From Orbilia blumenaviensis (lineage: Eukaryota > Ascomycota > Orbiliomycetes > Orbiliales > Orbiliaceae), in NCBI GenBank assembly GCA_036872755.1, contig JAVHNS010000013.1:1054001-1118000 (forward strand): a stretch of 64,000 nucleotides of DNA, in the 5' to 3' direction. The notes under the pieces were generated by a model. The model was not told the DNA's origin. It searched no databases and saw nothing but the letters and a program-made list of their open reading frames with translations. The translations under genes and the position numbers were made by a program. Below, one piece after another: positions 43,801-55,924 of this stretch (position 1 is the stretch's first letter; every line of letters starts with the position of its first letter).

Positions 43801-45208
43801 CCCCTTCTGTATGGTATACATGATCGTCTCGGTCCTATATATATATATACACTAACTACTGGTTTCCCATACTCAAGTGTTTTGTTTGTACGATAATAGG
43901 ATCATTTACCTCGTGATCATGAAATGGTCGGTGTACTTAAACTCAAAGGCCCTAGAAATCCAGGTTGGCCTGGTCTCGTTTGAACCAGACAACACAAAAT
44001 CAAAAGGTTGGCGCCAAGCAGTCGACTTCATTGAAATATAACTACCACGAAGACCCGGACCTAGGAGTTGAACAAAATCTAGGGGAGTCTATGTATAGAT
44101 CTTGTCTGCTCGGCACAGAATCCGACTGATTGCGCTAGGTTTACAACCCCGCTAATTATATATATATAACCCGTCCTATCTCAACGAGACCGGTCCTAGC
44201 CCTATTCCGCGAGTAGGCTAGTCTCTTTGGCAGCAGAAATAACGCCAAAGTCGCAAGACCAGACGTGCAATCACATTTCCCTTCAATCTTTTCTTTCCAT
44301 GCATCAATATCCTATATCCTATAAGCTCTCGAATTCAAATTCACAAACAAAAATATTGAGCCAACTAATATTTAATAGAGACAATATAATTACCGCGTTG
44401 GAAAAGTACAATTTTTCAATACCGTCGTAATCTTAATATGAGGCCACCTCCGTGTATTACCATATCAAGACTTTAATGCTAGATGCATTACAATATTACT
44501 ACTAGCTTACTTCTATCATAATCCTATCTAATTTAATATTTCTAACCAGTAGTTGTAATCGGCTATCCAGTTAAAAATGACACCAACTCCCCACCACAGA
44601 CACAAAAGGGTAAAAAAGACAACAGAAAAAAGAAAATTGGGTGTTTATCATCGCCGGTTTTGATTTGCAGCATTATACCTCGCTAGGGAAAGTATGTAAG
44701 AATTTACACCTTCTAAAACATCTTCGATTGATCAAGATGTTATCAGAGCCAGTTTATTCGTAGGTGAGAGTGTAATTAAGGGAAACATACCACGCATATG
44801 CATGGCCATTTGTTTTAGATGATTTTGAATTGGCTCTAACTAGGCCTTCTAGCTATGTAAATGTTAATTTAAGGATAGTTAGTCGTTAATAATGTTCCCG
44901 ATTGACTCAAGGTTCATTGGGTAAGGGCTTGGTCTTCGATTCGTTTGGAACAATCATGTTTGATATTATTTGCATGAGTTTGAAGACCCACGACTAGCCT
45001 TGCCTCGAATCGAGACTAGTCGACTATGCAGGTACCCGTAGCGAGTCCAAAGGTCATAAGGTATACACACATGCATACACACACGCATATATGGCGCCTC
45101 ATCCCCAGCGGCCCAGCCATATGTTACATAATTTATACTATTTATTGCAATATTCTGGATGTCACATGATCACACCAAAAACCCATCTTCTTGTCTTAAA
45201 TTTTCCCT

Positions 45209-45226
45209 CGTGCGCACGTGCGCGCA
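45209..45226. other. alternating purine-pyrimidine GC tract (Z-DNA-prone)
   Basis: CGTGCGCACGTGCGCGCA alternates pyrimidine and purine without a break for 18 bases in an AT-rich setting, about 400 bp upstream of a start codon. It contains a perfect GTGCGCAC palindrome. Such tracts favour left-handed DNA; a function here is inference. Confidence 0.6.
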
Positions 45227-45606
45227 AACCTGTAGGTATGTTGTTGTACAAACCTAAACGATACATTCCCTCACTATAGTACCAGATCTGCCTAATAATA
45301 GCTTAATACATATCGATATCTCCCCTCTTCCAATGTCGATAGATATTAATTTCCATTCTCCCTACAACAAACTTAGCGTTTAGTATCATCATCGTCTTCT
45401 TCAAACGCTCTCCTCATTTTTCCAGACCGCATAAAGTCAGATGGAAGCCCTATAAACATATATAGTCTTCACCACACCTACTTTGACTTCTAATTATCTT
45501 TCTCGGTCTCCTTTCCTTCTCTTGATTCACTAGCCTATATCGCAAATTCTATTTATTCGAGGTTAAACCGTACAACAATTGTTGCTCAAGTTCAAATAAC
45601 AGCATA

Positions 45607-47585
45607 ATGAGCAAAGCAAATCAACCCCCACTCGATGAATTCCTCCAAAGCTTCGCTTTCCCGATGCCTTCAGTGGAGATCAATGGATATTCCGCTTTAG
45701 ATCTCATTTCCACATATCTTCCTATGGTAGAGGGTATGTTCAATCGCTTCAAAGATAAGGTTAGTCTTATGTCTAGCCGTGTGAAAGCTGTGGGAGCTGG
45801 GGCTCTCACGAACTTTCAGAGTCGGGGCCATAGCCCCGATGAAATCAGAAGCAAAATCCTAGTGTGGATTGATCGTGCGGTTAGGGCAAAAAACGGACTC
45901 TTTGCACTGCATATGAAGGCCATCGAGGCGGAAAACTTCATGATCCGGCTTTTAGACTGCCTTCAAAACGATGAGGTCATTAACATAGATAAAGAAATAT
46001 GTGGGTTGCAGTCCCCCCAGCTGTTTTCCATTTCGAATCTCAGGTCAAGGAGTACTAACTTAAAATTTTAGTAGGACGGAATCTGCTCTCCGTTGAAAAA
46101 GCTGATCTGCAAGTTGTGAAGGATGTTCTTGGGTTTCTGACTTGGAAACAAAACTTCAGTGATCTTCAGGTAATATTCACGAAGGGGTACCAGATTTTAG
46201 ACCAACATCTCCAAGACCTTCGGGCAGAGCTCGTTAGACTCGAGCAGTATCCCGCCACCGATATGAAGATGCCCTCGATACAGCCGGCCCAGCACAGATC
46301 TAGTGCAACCCAACCAAACCTGCATGTTAGTTCCGACACGGTACAGAAACCCCCACGGAAAAAGCAGCGAGCAGGCCATTTTATCTCGCCACCCACAATG
46401 AAGCCTGGCCACCATATTGATTTAAGCGGTATGGGAATGGTTGGTCTACCGCCACTTCAGGATCCCATTGCTTCTAGGAGCATATATAACGGTGTATTTG
46501 GAGGTAAATGGTACCCGCTCGATGTGGAGATTGGGGAATACAACAACCCTGTCGGAAACCATGGCTATGGAGGCATTGGGCTCTCCCAATCGCTCGGTCA
46601 AAGCCCTCCCCCCAGTCAATTGGAGGATTTTGTTTCTGTTACTCAAGATGCATATGATTATATCCAGCCCATAACAGGAGACCCCCTTCAGGGAACCGCC
46701 GCAAATTTCCAAAAACTCCCCGAATTCTGGAACCAGGGCACACACGACGACTCGGCCCAGATCGACTCGGCAATGACTATCAGTAACGTTCTTTCAAACA
46801 CGCAGCACGATGCTACACCCGCACGGTTTAACCAGAGCGCATATTCATTTGGGTACGGATCCAACTCAGCTCCTGGTTTTCAATCAAGCTCTATTTTTTG
46901 GCCACCGCATCATACCCATATGCCGCTCATCCCGGGGCCATCTGTATACGGCAACCTAGTCAACACCCAACCATCACAGTTTCAAGAGTTCGGTCAGAAT
47001 ATGTTGACAGGTAGAATAATGGCAAGCAGCCATTCTTGCCAAGACATCTTTGCTCAGCCCTCCCAAATGGCTGCCGTGAATAACCCTTCCGCAAACGTTG
47101 AACAATTATTCGACATCCAGACCCGTGATATGTATACGAACATCTCAAAATTGCCTATCCAGGTCCCGCCTGACGCACATACAGATAGTGAGCCTATGCT
47201 GGAAATCAATATCGACCCACGGCTCGGTATTGGCGATAATTTCAATGCACAGCAGGTTAGAGCCGAGGGGGGTAGGGTCGTGGGGCCGTATGGTGAGTCG
47301 GATGTTTCGGGGATGGAGAGATATTTTGGGTTTGATGGGGCTGGGAGTGAAGTTAGAGCTCGGGTGCCACTCAACTTGAACCAACCCGCGGAAGCAAACA
47401 TCTCCCAAGATTATGAAATAATAAACATGGCCACCCCAGAAAGGCTATCTGATATCACCAGTAGTGCTGGAATCAACCACTCTTTTGGCGCGGTCCCCTC
47501 AACAGAACCTCCCAGCCAGTCATACGCAAACGAGACTCTGGCCAACCCTATAGCGGTATGGGACTTCTCTTGGCTTCGGGAATAG
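45607..47585 (+). CDS. orphan protein with possible nuclear signal, 2 exons
   Basis: Exons 45607-46000 and 46072-47585 (phase 1; GTGGGT donor, TACTAAC branch point, TTTTAG acceptor) give 635 residues. The first 130 residues are helical and hydrophobic/amphipathic (LDEFLQSFAFPMPSVEINGY, LDLISTYLPMVEGMFNRF, RSKILVWIDRAVRAKNGLFA). Exon 2 begins with another helical region (VVKDVLGFLTWKQNFSDLQV, LQDLRAELVRLEQYP), then a basic cluster PPRKKQRAGH and a long Gln/Ser/Asn/Pro-rich, probably disordered C-terminus. I see no zinc finger or other DNA-binding motif, so a transcription-factor role is only a guess from composition. Family not recognised. Confidence 0.65.
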
Positions 47586-48540
47586 CAGAAGGACGCATTA
47601 ACTACGTATTAAATAAGCCAGTTGCTCGAGCCTCTGCAACTTGTAGGACAATTAGAGCTCATATATATTCTTTAAGCCTCCCCGTACTTTTAAACGGTTA
47701 GGTTAATTTATTGACTCTTTACATCAACTAATTGGATACAACGATAGTATTGAATTCGAATGAACTTGTCGCAAAATTGCAAGATCGCAACATTATATTT
47801 TAAGTCATAAGCTCTTGCACAGAAGTAGACATTCGGAACAGACGCCGGCCATGCGCATATGCCTGCACAATGCAATATCACACGCTAAATCGCCAATACT
47901 TAATACTACTGTACAGTATAGTAGTGCGATAGGGAACAAACTGACTTTGATCAGCAGGTAGTAGTTTGTATCGATTGCAGTTGACCGTGCAGCCTTACAA
48001 TAACCAAGCCGGAGCAAGTGTGCTACACGCTGGCACGCGCGTATGTACAATACATATGCGCTGCTAACCATACGGCTGGCCGGTTGTTTATAGCCCCAAA
48101 GAACGATATTGAATGCAAAGAGCTATTTAATCAAATCTGATAGTTCGTCAATATACCATTTGCAATGCAATGGCCGGCCATGCGCATGTCATTATCTTCA
48201 ACAATCGTCAATATCTTTGGTTGTCTGTCATGAAGCTTATGCCAAAAATGGATCTTTCCTAAAACGGGAGAGTTGGCAAACAACGCAGCACGCGCGTTGC
48301 ACTCGACGAAATCTCGATCTCTCCCATTCAATATGCGCCACGACAGCAATATTAATGCTCCCGGTCTTACTTTAAGCATTCGCAGTGCCATAAAGTCCGC
48401 TGCTATTTATGCTGCAAGAACAATACAGCCGGATGATAAGAACAAGGGTACGAAATGAGAGGACCTCGTGCGCGACCCCAGCTAACGCGGCTCCCATGTC
48501 GCATGCCGTTCGATTCCCAAAACCAATCATATCGAGGAGG

Positions 48541-48820
48541 CCCCCGCGCCCGATTTTGCTCAGAAACAGTTGATTTCGGGCTCAACAGAAAGCTGACATA
48601 TCACTTTCGATCATCATGGATAGTGCTTAGACTCCGCAGCTGACAGCCCCGAGAGCGCAGTTTTATGAAGTATCAAGTGGTGCTCTCGGGTTCAATTAAA
48701 TCATCCCCCCACGCCCAATTTTGCTCCAAAAGACTTAATTTTAGGTTCAATATAATGCTAAAAGTCTAGCGCATCCTCCTGGGCAGGTTTGGTAGACCCC
48801 GCAGATTGAGGCCAAATCGG
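48541..48820 (+). repeat. diverged tandem direct repeat, period about 164 bp
   Basis: Copy 1 (48541-48655) contains CGCCCGATTTTGCTCAGAAA, GATTTCGGGCTCAAC and AGACTCCGCAGCTGACAGCC. Copy 2 (48705-48820) contains CGCCCAATTTTGCTCCAAAA, AATTTTAGGTTCAAT and AGACCCCGCAGATTGAGGCC. Many differences are transitions, mainly G or C in copy 1 against A or T in copy 2. Confidence 0.65.
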
Positions 48821-50440
48821 TTTCGGAGGGTTTGGGGCTCCAAAAAGGTCACGAGACTTCAGCCCGGTTGGGAATTGTGTTGTGCGACTCTAAAATTCTA
48901 TGACGAACAAACACTGGACACTTCCACGAGACCAACATATCTCACAGTCTAGACTAGCGGATAAGCCACACCAAAAGGTAAATTTAAAATTATTATTTTA
49001 GATTTTTTTATTTTTCATGCAAAAATGACAGATATGGCTAGGTACGTTGCAGAGTGGACGACATTGTGCAGCATTGAATCGATGCGATGTCGCGACGCCG
49101 CAATCCGACTGTTGCTACTGGCGCTGCATATACGTATATCGTCCAGATCCAGAGTGCCTGGATCCGAATTCTTACAACCAGCAACTTAGCTTGGCTTGGC
49201 CTCAGTACAGAAAGGCTTATGCTAACGACTATTTAGTTAACTGACCTAGGGCTCAGAGGCGTCTGAGGCACAGTCAAAGAATAACACCCCAATTCATGCT
49301 CTCCAATTTCCTTCATATCCAGGCTACATACCTGTATACCTGCATACGTTTATACAGCTTCCACAGCCTATATAGGCCTACCAGCACCCATGCAATTCAA
49401 ACCACCGGGGACACCCCAATAACGGACCTATTCCCAAGATTTCGAAACGCTCGCATTCAACTACGCGTGCGGCTGTGGCCGTCAATCCAATATCTATACG
49501 GCATTATGGTTTATCTATTTTTTTTTTTTCGATTTTATATATATCTACAGCCCCGTGCGCGACCTTGAATTTTAGTTCAGGACTAGCCACAGTACTATAT
49601 CCCTATTCTCTGAGTACCATCGGACCTTAATGTTGCCATATATGGCCACAACGCCCGGTATAGTATGCGGGATAATCGATGAGGAACAGTTGCGGTGCTA
49701 TCCTGACCACTATCAAATAACGTATACCGTACGGGTTTTGGCTAGAATTGGGAGCTGTCTTGAGGGTTCCGAAGCCGACTTGACAGATTATAATTTCTTT
49801 ACGTTGGCCACAAAATAGACCTGAACCGCAGAAACCTTCTGCTAAGTCAGCCACCCCCCACGATACTTACTTGAATTAGAAATAGTTCAACGAAAATGTT
49901 CAGGCACCTACCAGAGATATTGGCTTTGTAAATTCGATTCCCTCAAATGTGTCTAAATATCTACCCAAGCCTTGAGGTCGATTTAACGTCTTCAGCGCTG
50001 TTGTATGTCGACCGCGTCGTAGAAGCCGCACCAAAGCTGGTTTGATGGAATGTGTATTCCAAAAGGATGGGCCCTCAAAGTCATAGAGCTAAAGAGACCC
50101 CGAGAATATCGTGGTTCGATCAAGGTCAACAGACCAGCTGGGTTTGATTTCAGATGTGTGGGTTGAGATCGAGTCACTCCTATCATATCCTAACCTGGCT
50201 GCTGAATATAGGAATATACGCCCACGAGCTCCTCAAATCTCGGATCTGAGCTATTCCGGACGGTTAGGATTCTGACTAAGAATTGCTCGGTTGCAATATA
50301 CACGCTCTTTAAACGCTTACCAGGTTATCATTCCAGCCATATGCATCATGCTGCTTCCCTCATCCGTAAGATCAAACGGCCTCGAGTAAATTCTAGCAGA
50401 TAGATATTTATCCAAAGCACAAAACTGCTTAATTATTTGA

Positions 50441-50824
50441 CTTGAAGGCAAATTAATTTCTGAAAGCGCCCAATTATATGACACCTGTACGATTTCAGAA
50501 TACGATCTCCGACGAGGCCAGTCCAAGTGCGATTACCCATCAAAACCCAAATGCGACACGTGTACACTGTACCCGAGTTTGAAATTCGAAGAAACAAAAG
50601 TAACATTGGTGAATGCATATGTGGTTTTGTTCGGAGATCGACTTCGGCGTGATGCGAGCATCCAGGGGCTGTTCACCTACTTGGGCTTGGCTAAGATTGT
50701 CTGCCTTCGGGACTTTGCGGTACAGGGATTATATTTCCCAATGCCAGTCGCCAGGGAACGATACGAGGTCATTCGCCGTGGCGTTTCAGAATCAACCACT
50801 ACTAGACCTATAGAACCTTCATAG
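50441..50824 (+). pseudogene. possible decayed Zn(II)2Cys6 regulator fragment
   Basis: A 127-codon open stretch without an ATG at its start contains YDTCTISEYDLRRGQSKCDY followed by PSKPKCDTCTLYP. The second half, K-C-D-x5-P-K-C-x-x-C, matches the rear half of a fungal zinc cluster, but the usual paired cysteines of the front half are incomplete. The rest (LVNAYVVLFGDRL, YFPMPVARERYEVIRRG) is unassigned. It could equally be chance. Confidence 0.2.
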
Positions 50825-53341
50825 AATTTTTGGTTTCGACGTACCTATGATACATTCTACCGAAATATGTCCCGCGCAAAACCTGCGAAGCTATGTGTTT
50901 AGAGTGATCAGTCCACTTTAGCACTAAGTCGATCGTAAAGTATATATCATGATATCATGCAATTGCAACGTATCCCCACTTAACACCAGCTGATTTTGGT
51001 AGATATTGCTTCCGCCAATCAACATGCAAATTTTTAGCCATTTTGGCATGCGCATGAATACATCCCCAAGCATAGTGTCAAAACGGTTAACCGTTCAACA
51101 GCCAACCAATCGAAACCTTTCCCGTTGACGCAAATCCGAAGAGCTGTAAATTATCATACCACTAAGGTGTTTTCCATTGACGGACAGCCTTTTCCAATTT
51201 TATTTTTCTTCTTTTGCCAAATAGCCTAATGTTTAACTGCTAAGAAACGACCCGATTACCCCTGGTAGACGCCACCGCGAGTTGCGGTCGGTAAATATCG
51301 CTTACCTATTGATTATAGTTCCTAAAGCTTGATTCGACAAGGTGATCGTATTCGGATATTTATGCCAAACCATACCAGCTGCCAAAAGAAACTGCCTCAA
51401 TTGCTTCTATACTGGCCGGCCAAGAACTCAAGACCACTGTTATTGCTCCCTATTTTCATCATGTTGATAAGCTTAACTGCCCGCGCGAAGGTGTTAACAG
51501 CCGACGGACAAGGATAGCACGGACCAAGAGGTTAGTTTTGAGTTTATCTTGACAGGGCCACCCCGCCTTGCAGACGGGTGCATATTCCGAGAGGAATGCA
51601 GGGTTCCCCGGAACGAATTGTGGTATGATGTGTGCCATGTCAAATCATTGTAACCTCGGCCTCGGAGGGACGTGTCCCTTTGCCCTAATAATATAAGATC
51701 AAGTCGTAGCACTAGCAAAGGACGGATAATTTTCTCCAGACGCTTTCAACTTGTTGCCATTGCGGATAGTTTTACACACACGTGCACCATACTCAAAGAC
51801 TCAAACATCCGCTTGAGTAATACCACTTAGGTAGGTGGATGAATACGTTTATTTCAGACTATCGACGCATGCGCTGAAGAATGAGCTATTATTGTTACAC
51901 GGAGCAATATAATATCTTTGGTGTCGTATCCAAGGAGATGCCCGGCCGATCAGTTACCAACGGTCTTGGCCGATTAGCACGCCGATTTGGACTTTGATAA
52001 ACCGAGCCCTTGCCGCCATGCCTATCCAGCTAAGCCTAGCACTGCAGTGGAAATATAGTATATCCCTGTATATAAGCCCAAGGGGAAACCAACGGGGAGA
52101 TGCCTCTACCTTCCGTCGAGTGGAATCCGGAGACATCTACATCCTAGCACCCCAACAGTGATTTCCGCATTCTAGTATATTGTATTTACAGGTGTAAATT
52201 ATACCACGTTTCGGAACTTTCCTCGCGTAGTCTAAAATTGACCACATGTAGCTTGATAAGATTATATTAGCCAGCCTTTCACGAAACTTGAAAGAAAGTT
52301 GCCGCCCAATGATGACAGTTGCAAACGGTAATACAGTATTGGGATATATTAGTACCAAATGATAAATGTAAAAATTGGGGAGTCATTGAGGAAGCAGGCT
52401 CGCCACAGGTCACATTCTAGACCAGAAGGAAACTCCAAACTCCTAATAAACTTTTGGACTAAAGAGTGCCTGTTTCATATCATAACGGAAGCCCAGCTAC
52501 GAGACAACTAACAAGTGTTTGGTTGGAATTTACGAAGCAACGAGAAAAAGCCTACATCCAAAATTTAGAAATCTAAAACCGAGTATAGTGAGTGACTTGA
52601 GATATTGGTCTATCGGGGGTGTTCTGAACCGTGAATACAACGTAAATTCCTTTTTTATTCACATTTATAGCCCAGCTACCCAAAATAATTCATCCCTGCT
52701 CCAAATTATGGTAGGTCGCCTCGGTGTTAGCCTCGAGCGAAGCCATTGACCAACAAAGTTTTGACACATTCTCCAGGGGCAAAGCAAGCATATCTCGCTC
52801 GATTTAAACCCAGTGGGGTTTGGGGATTCCGGAAGGGTATTTATCCAAAGCTAACCAGACTACAATCAACCCTATATTTCCCCTCGTGGGGCCTCCGTCA
52901 CGCATGCGGCTCAATTGAAGAATACGAGATGTAACATGAGCCTCTTGTCACTTCAGTATGGGGACCTCATTAATCTATACCTCAAACCTAGGGATCTTCC
53001 AGTGCGTATATTCCAGTGAAGACGTACGGATATCATGATCATATCGTATTCAGAGGCATTCAACCGACGGCCCGTGAGCCCTTGTGTACATGTAATGCAG
53101 AGAAGGGATCTCGCAGCTATTCTACGCTGCCGAATCGCATCTTGGTCTGGCCCGGACTTGAATTAGTGGAGACGGGGCCAAGGGAAATTGGTAGAGCTGC
53201 GAAGCGATAATCTATGCCGCCCATAGTGATAACCCCGGTAATCGGGATATACTACTATGCCGATACGATATCATTGCGCTTCCTATACCACGCGTCTGCT
53301 CTGCGAGACAACAAAGGCTCGACGTTAGCTATCGCAGAATC

Positions 53342-53349
53342 TATATAAA
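53342..53349 (+). promoter_or_regulatory. TATA box of the cysteine-rich peptide gene
   Basis: TATATAAA lies 135 bp upstream of the ATG at 53484. It is followed by a CA-rich leader (CAACAAGCAAGCAATCAAAAAA), typical of strongly expressed fungal genes. Confidence 0.6.
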
Positions 53350-53483
53350 CCCCTCGATCCCGCCTTCAATCAGCTCAAAAATCTCTATCAACAAGCAAGC
53401 AATCAAAAAAACCAGCAGCCTCCAAAACCACTACTTCTACCTACATCTTTGAAGTTCCTTCAAACCCAAACAAATCAATCAAA

Positions 53484-53684
53484 ATGAAGTTCTCTATGGT
53501 CATCTTCGCCACTCTCGCCGCCATGGTCATGGCCGCCCCATCCCCACACCCAGAGAGCGATCTCGATCTCCTTAACGACCTCGTTAAGCGTCAGAGCTAT
53601 GGATGTGGCTCCTGCAGCAAGAACAAGAAGTTGTGCTGGAGCTGCAACTCTGGTGGCTGCAGCTACACCACCATCCGCTGCTAA
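53484..53684 (+). CDS. small secreted six-cysteine peptide precursor (66 aa)
   Basis: Precursor of 66 residues in three parts. First a signal peptide (MKFSMVIFATLAAMVMAAPS), then a short acidic propeptide (PESDLDLLNDLV), then a Kex2 site KR. The mature peptide begins QSYGCGSCSKNKKLCWSCNS, about 30 residues with six cysteines spaced C-x2-C-x6-C-x2-C-x4-C-x6-C, enough for three disulfides. The N-terminal Gln after KR would probably cyclise. Codons are strongly biased to C-ending forms, and the gene has a TATA box and a CA-rich leader, all suggesting high expression. It could be an antimicrobial peptide or a host-directed effector; I do not recognise a named family. No other gene lies within 1.7 kb on the right or 5.9 kb on the left. 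Confidence 0.85.
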   Translation: MKFSMVIFATLAAMVMAAPSPHPESDLDLLNDLVKRQSYGCGSCSKNKKLCWSCNSGGCSYTTIRC

Positions 53685-55387
53685 ATTATTCACTAAGCAG
53701 CCCTCAATTGGATTGTATATGTAGGGAACCTACCAAAAGCTAAAAAGAATTCTCAAAATTTCCAGAGAATTACCACTAACAGGTTTCCCTAGATACCAGT
53801 ACCCACATAAGATGTCCTTGTTCCCAGTCGATATCAACCCTATCTAATGCTCCACCCCGGTTCCGAAGACAAATTTATCCACTTCAAAGGTGATACAACG
53901 TATACGGCGCGTTTCTTAGGCCTTATAGTCACCCCCCGGTTAGAATTTGAAGGCCATAGGTTCTGGGTAGCTCCTACAGATGTATATAGTCTAGTTGATC
54001 TTTAATTCTCCTGTAAACTTGTTCAAACTCGTTTGTATGTTTATATCACATTCGTTACAAATACAATAGCTTAAACCCCATCTCTAGGCAGGAAAATCTG
54101 CACCGTATGGCAAATCCTGCCAATTGGCCGGTGTCGCTTATATATACCTATAGGCCGGTATACACACACCAATTTGATCAATTGACAAGCTGCAAGTTAC
54201 GCGTGTGGATCATACAATCACTACCACAATCGCAACATGGGCATATAATATGTTCCTAATCCAAATCAACCCAAATATTTATTGAATCCTCTCTCTACAA
54301 TCGGCTGGAATATATGTTAAAAGAAAAGACATCGCTGAGCTAGCCGGCGTCGGTTAGCCCTATTTATAGATGAGTATCTTATGCTCGTAAAGTACACTTT
54401 TTTAATATCGTTGCAAACTGAAATATATAAATTTATTTTCATTTAATACGGACTTAAAATATTACCACATTAATCCTAAATTAATCCAGAATAATTCTTT
54501 ATTAATCACATTCTGATTTCTGTATTAGCATTTAACACAATGAGTTTAATATATGTGAGCCAGTCCATGGATCCAACGAGAGACCAGGGCTGGTCAAAAT
54601 AACACAATCGTTGGCTGGTATTTGTGTTGTGCCTGATGAGTTGCGGGTCTCCGCACGCGTACCGGATTGCCAGAGGGAGTTTGGTGCATTTTTAAAATTT
54701 TGAGGACCTCCAATCTGTCTCGAAGGTGCCTTAAAAGCCCTGGAACATGTTTTATCATTACGAAGCCCGACTAAGGCTGACTTGATGGATGATCTAGCAA
54801 ACACACTCTTCCACTAAACTATAAATATAGGTCTTCAAGGAATTCGAAAACGGCCTGATAGATGTCTATGGTTTAAGTCTATCTCGTGGCTGGTATAAAG
54901 AACTGCTTGAGAACCTATGTATAATTTCTTGGGTTAATATTCTCTGTTAGGCTAATAATAATAATAATGGTAATGATAATTCGTAGGATATGTGTAAGAG
55001 CTTCAAACTAGTCTCAATTCCCAGACATACAAGGCCTGTTAGGGTTAATTGGCATATCGCATAGCATGAACTTAGAACTATTTAGGGCAATGAAGAATGG
55101 GAAGTATATTCGTATAAAGGAACCATATTTAACGCTAAAAGACTAGACTATGGTACAATGCCCTATGGAAAAAACTTCGTGAGCATTCTTTCAATTCCCA
55201 CCTTTGGAAAAGAAGATTATTGACAAGTGTCAAACATAAATTAAAGAAAATACAGGATAAAAATATAGTACACAAGCGCAAGCGATAATCAGTCCAACAC
55301 CACACCATATCGTTAATAGTCTGCATAGCCACCCTCCAAATGCTCACCGCGGCAAGAATGTCAAGCGGTCCAAGGTCCTCTGATTCC
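53685..55387. other. gene-poor AT-rich region
   Basis: 3' region of the peptide gene, then AT-rich sequence with an (AAT)n microsatellite at about 54953-54968 and no supported gene. A 90-codon minus-strand frame at 54532-54804 has no features. Confidence 0.5.
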
Positions 55388-55924
55388 TTAAACGGCAGAT
55401 ACAGAAACAGGCGTGCAGCTCGCTAAATCCCAAGCATTTGGTCCAACCCAAAGAAGAACCTGGCTACCATCATCGCAGGCGTAGAGCTTTGGGGAAGTAG
55501 TCCTAACAACGCCGAGGATCCCAGATGCAGGGTCCAAAGTCCAAGATTCGAAGCCGCACAATTCGTTTTGGATACAATCGTCGATGTCCGTCTCGTTCCT
55601 GAAGGAAACAGGGGCAGGTGTTTCTTCGTAAATATCGCCCTGGTTGAGGAAGGTTTGAGAGAAGACGGTAGTTGCAGCATCATCGAGGGAACTCAGCTCG
55701 CTAGTAGCAACTTCGTAGCTGAAAGTACCAGCCTCAGTAGATGGGACAAGTCCGAGGTAATTTGTTCCATCAACTTCCGTAACCTTAAGGAAGGTGTCCG
55801 CGGAAATTCCGGTCCCAGTGACCTTGAGTGTATAGGTGGTCAGCTGGCGTTCAGAAAGTTCTTTGGCAGCTGGGATGGCGGCAGCTCCCAAGACGAGAAG
55901 AGAAGAGATAATCAGTCGCAACAT
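55388..55924 (-). CDS. small secreted protein (178 aa)
   Basis: Single-exon protein of 178 residues. The signal peptide is MLRLIISSLLVLGAAAIPAA, followed by KELSERQ, a plausible short propeptide ending in Arg. The mature protein is beta-rich: TTYTLKVTGTGISADTFLKV, TNYLGLVPSTEAGTFSYEVA and LYACDDGSQVLLWVG. It has four cysteines (CIQNELC pair, YAC, ASC), probably two disulfides, and an N-glycosylation site NET. The layout resembles fungal cell-wall or effector-like secreted proteins, but no named family is recognised. A TATATAA stretch lies about 50 bp upstream of the start. Confidence 0.75.
   Translation of the reverse strand: MLRLIISSLLVLGAAAIPAAKELSERQLTTYTLKVTGTGISADTFLKVTEVDGTNYLGLVPSTEAGTFSYEVATSELSSLDDAATTVFSQTFLNQGDIYEETPAPVSFRNETDIDDCIQNELCGFESWTLDPASGILGVVRTTSPKLYACDDGSQVLLWVGPNAWDLASCTPVSVSAV

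Larger units (their letters stand above)
42609..45606. other. gene-free region holding an inverted-repeat transposon
   Basis: A 427-bp near-palindromic element sits at 43374-43800. Elsewhere the region is AT-rich and without supported genes. It contains an alternating purine/pyrimidine GC tract at 45209-45226 and a CTGGT..ACCAG mini-hairpin at 43970-43988. The last about 250 bases are pyrimidine-rich and likely form the promoter and leader of the gene at 45607. Confidence 0.5.
47586..53483. other. 5.9-kb gene desert with decayed repeats
   Basis: No intact gene is supported. Open frames are short and mostly start without ATG. It holds a diverged tandem repeat (48541-48820), a possible remnant of a zinc-cluster gene (50441-50824), T-runs (49516-49529) and GCCGGCCATGCGCAT sequence at two places (about 47845 and 48174). 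The last 140 bases are the TATA box and CA-rich leader of the peptide gene at 53484. Confidence 0.5.

Noticed and set aside
44227..44430. 67-codon frame ending FNRDNIITALEKYNFSIPS
   Set aside because: It has no ATG start and only a weak resemblance to retroelement gag starts; too short to support.
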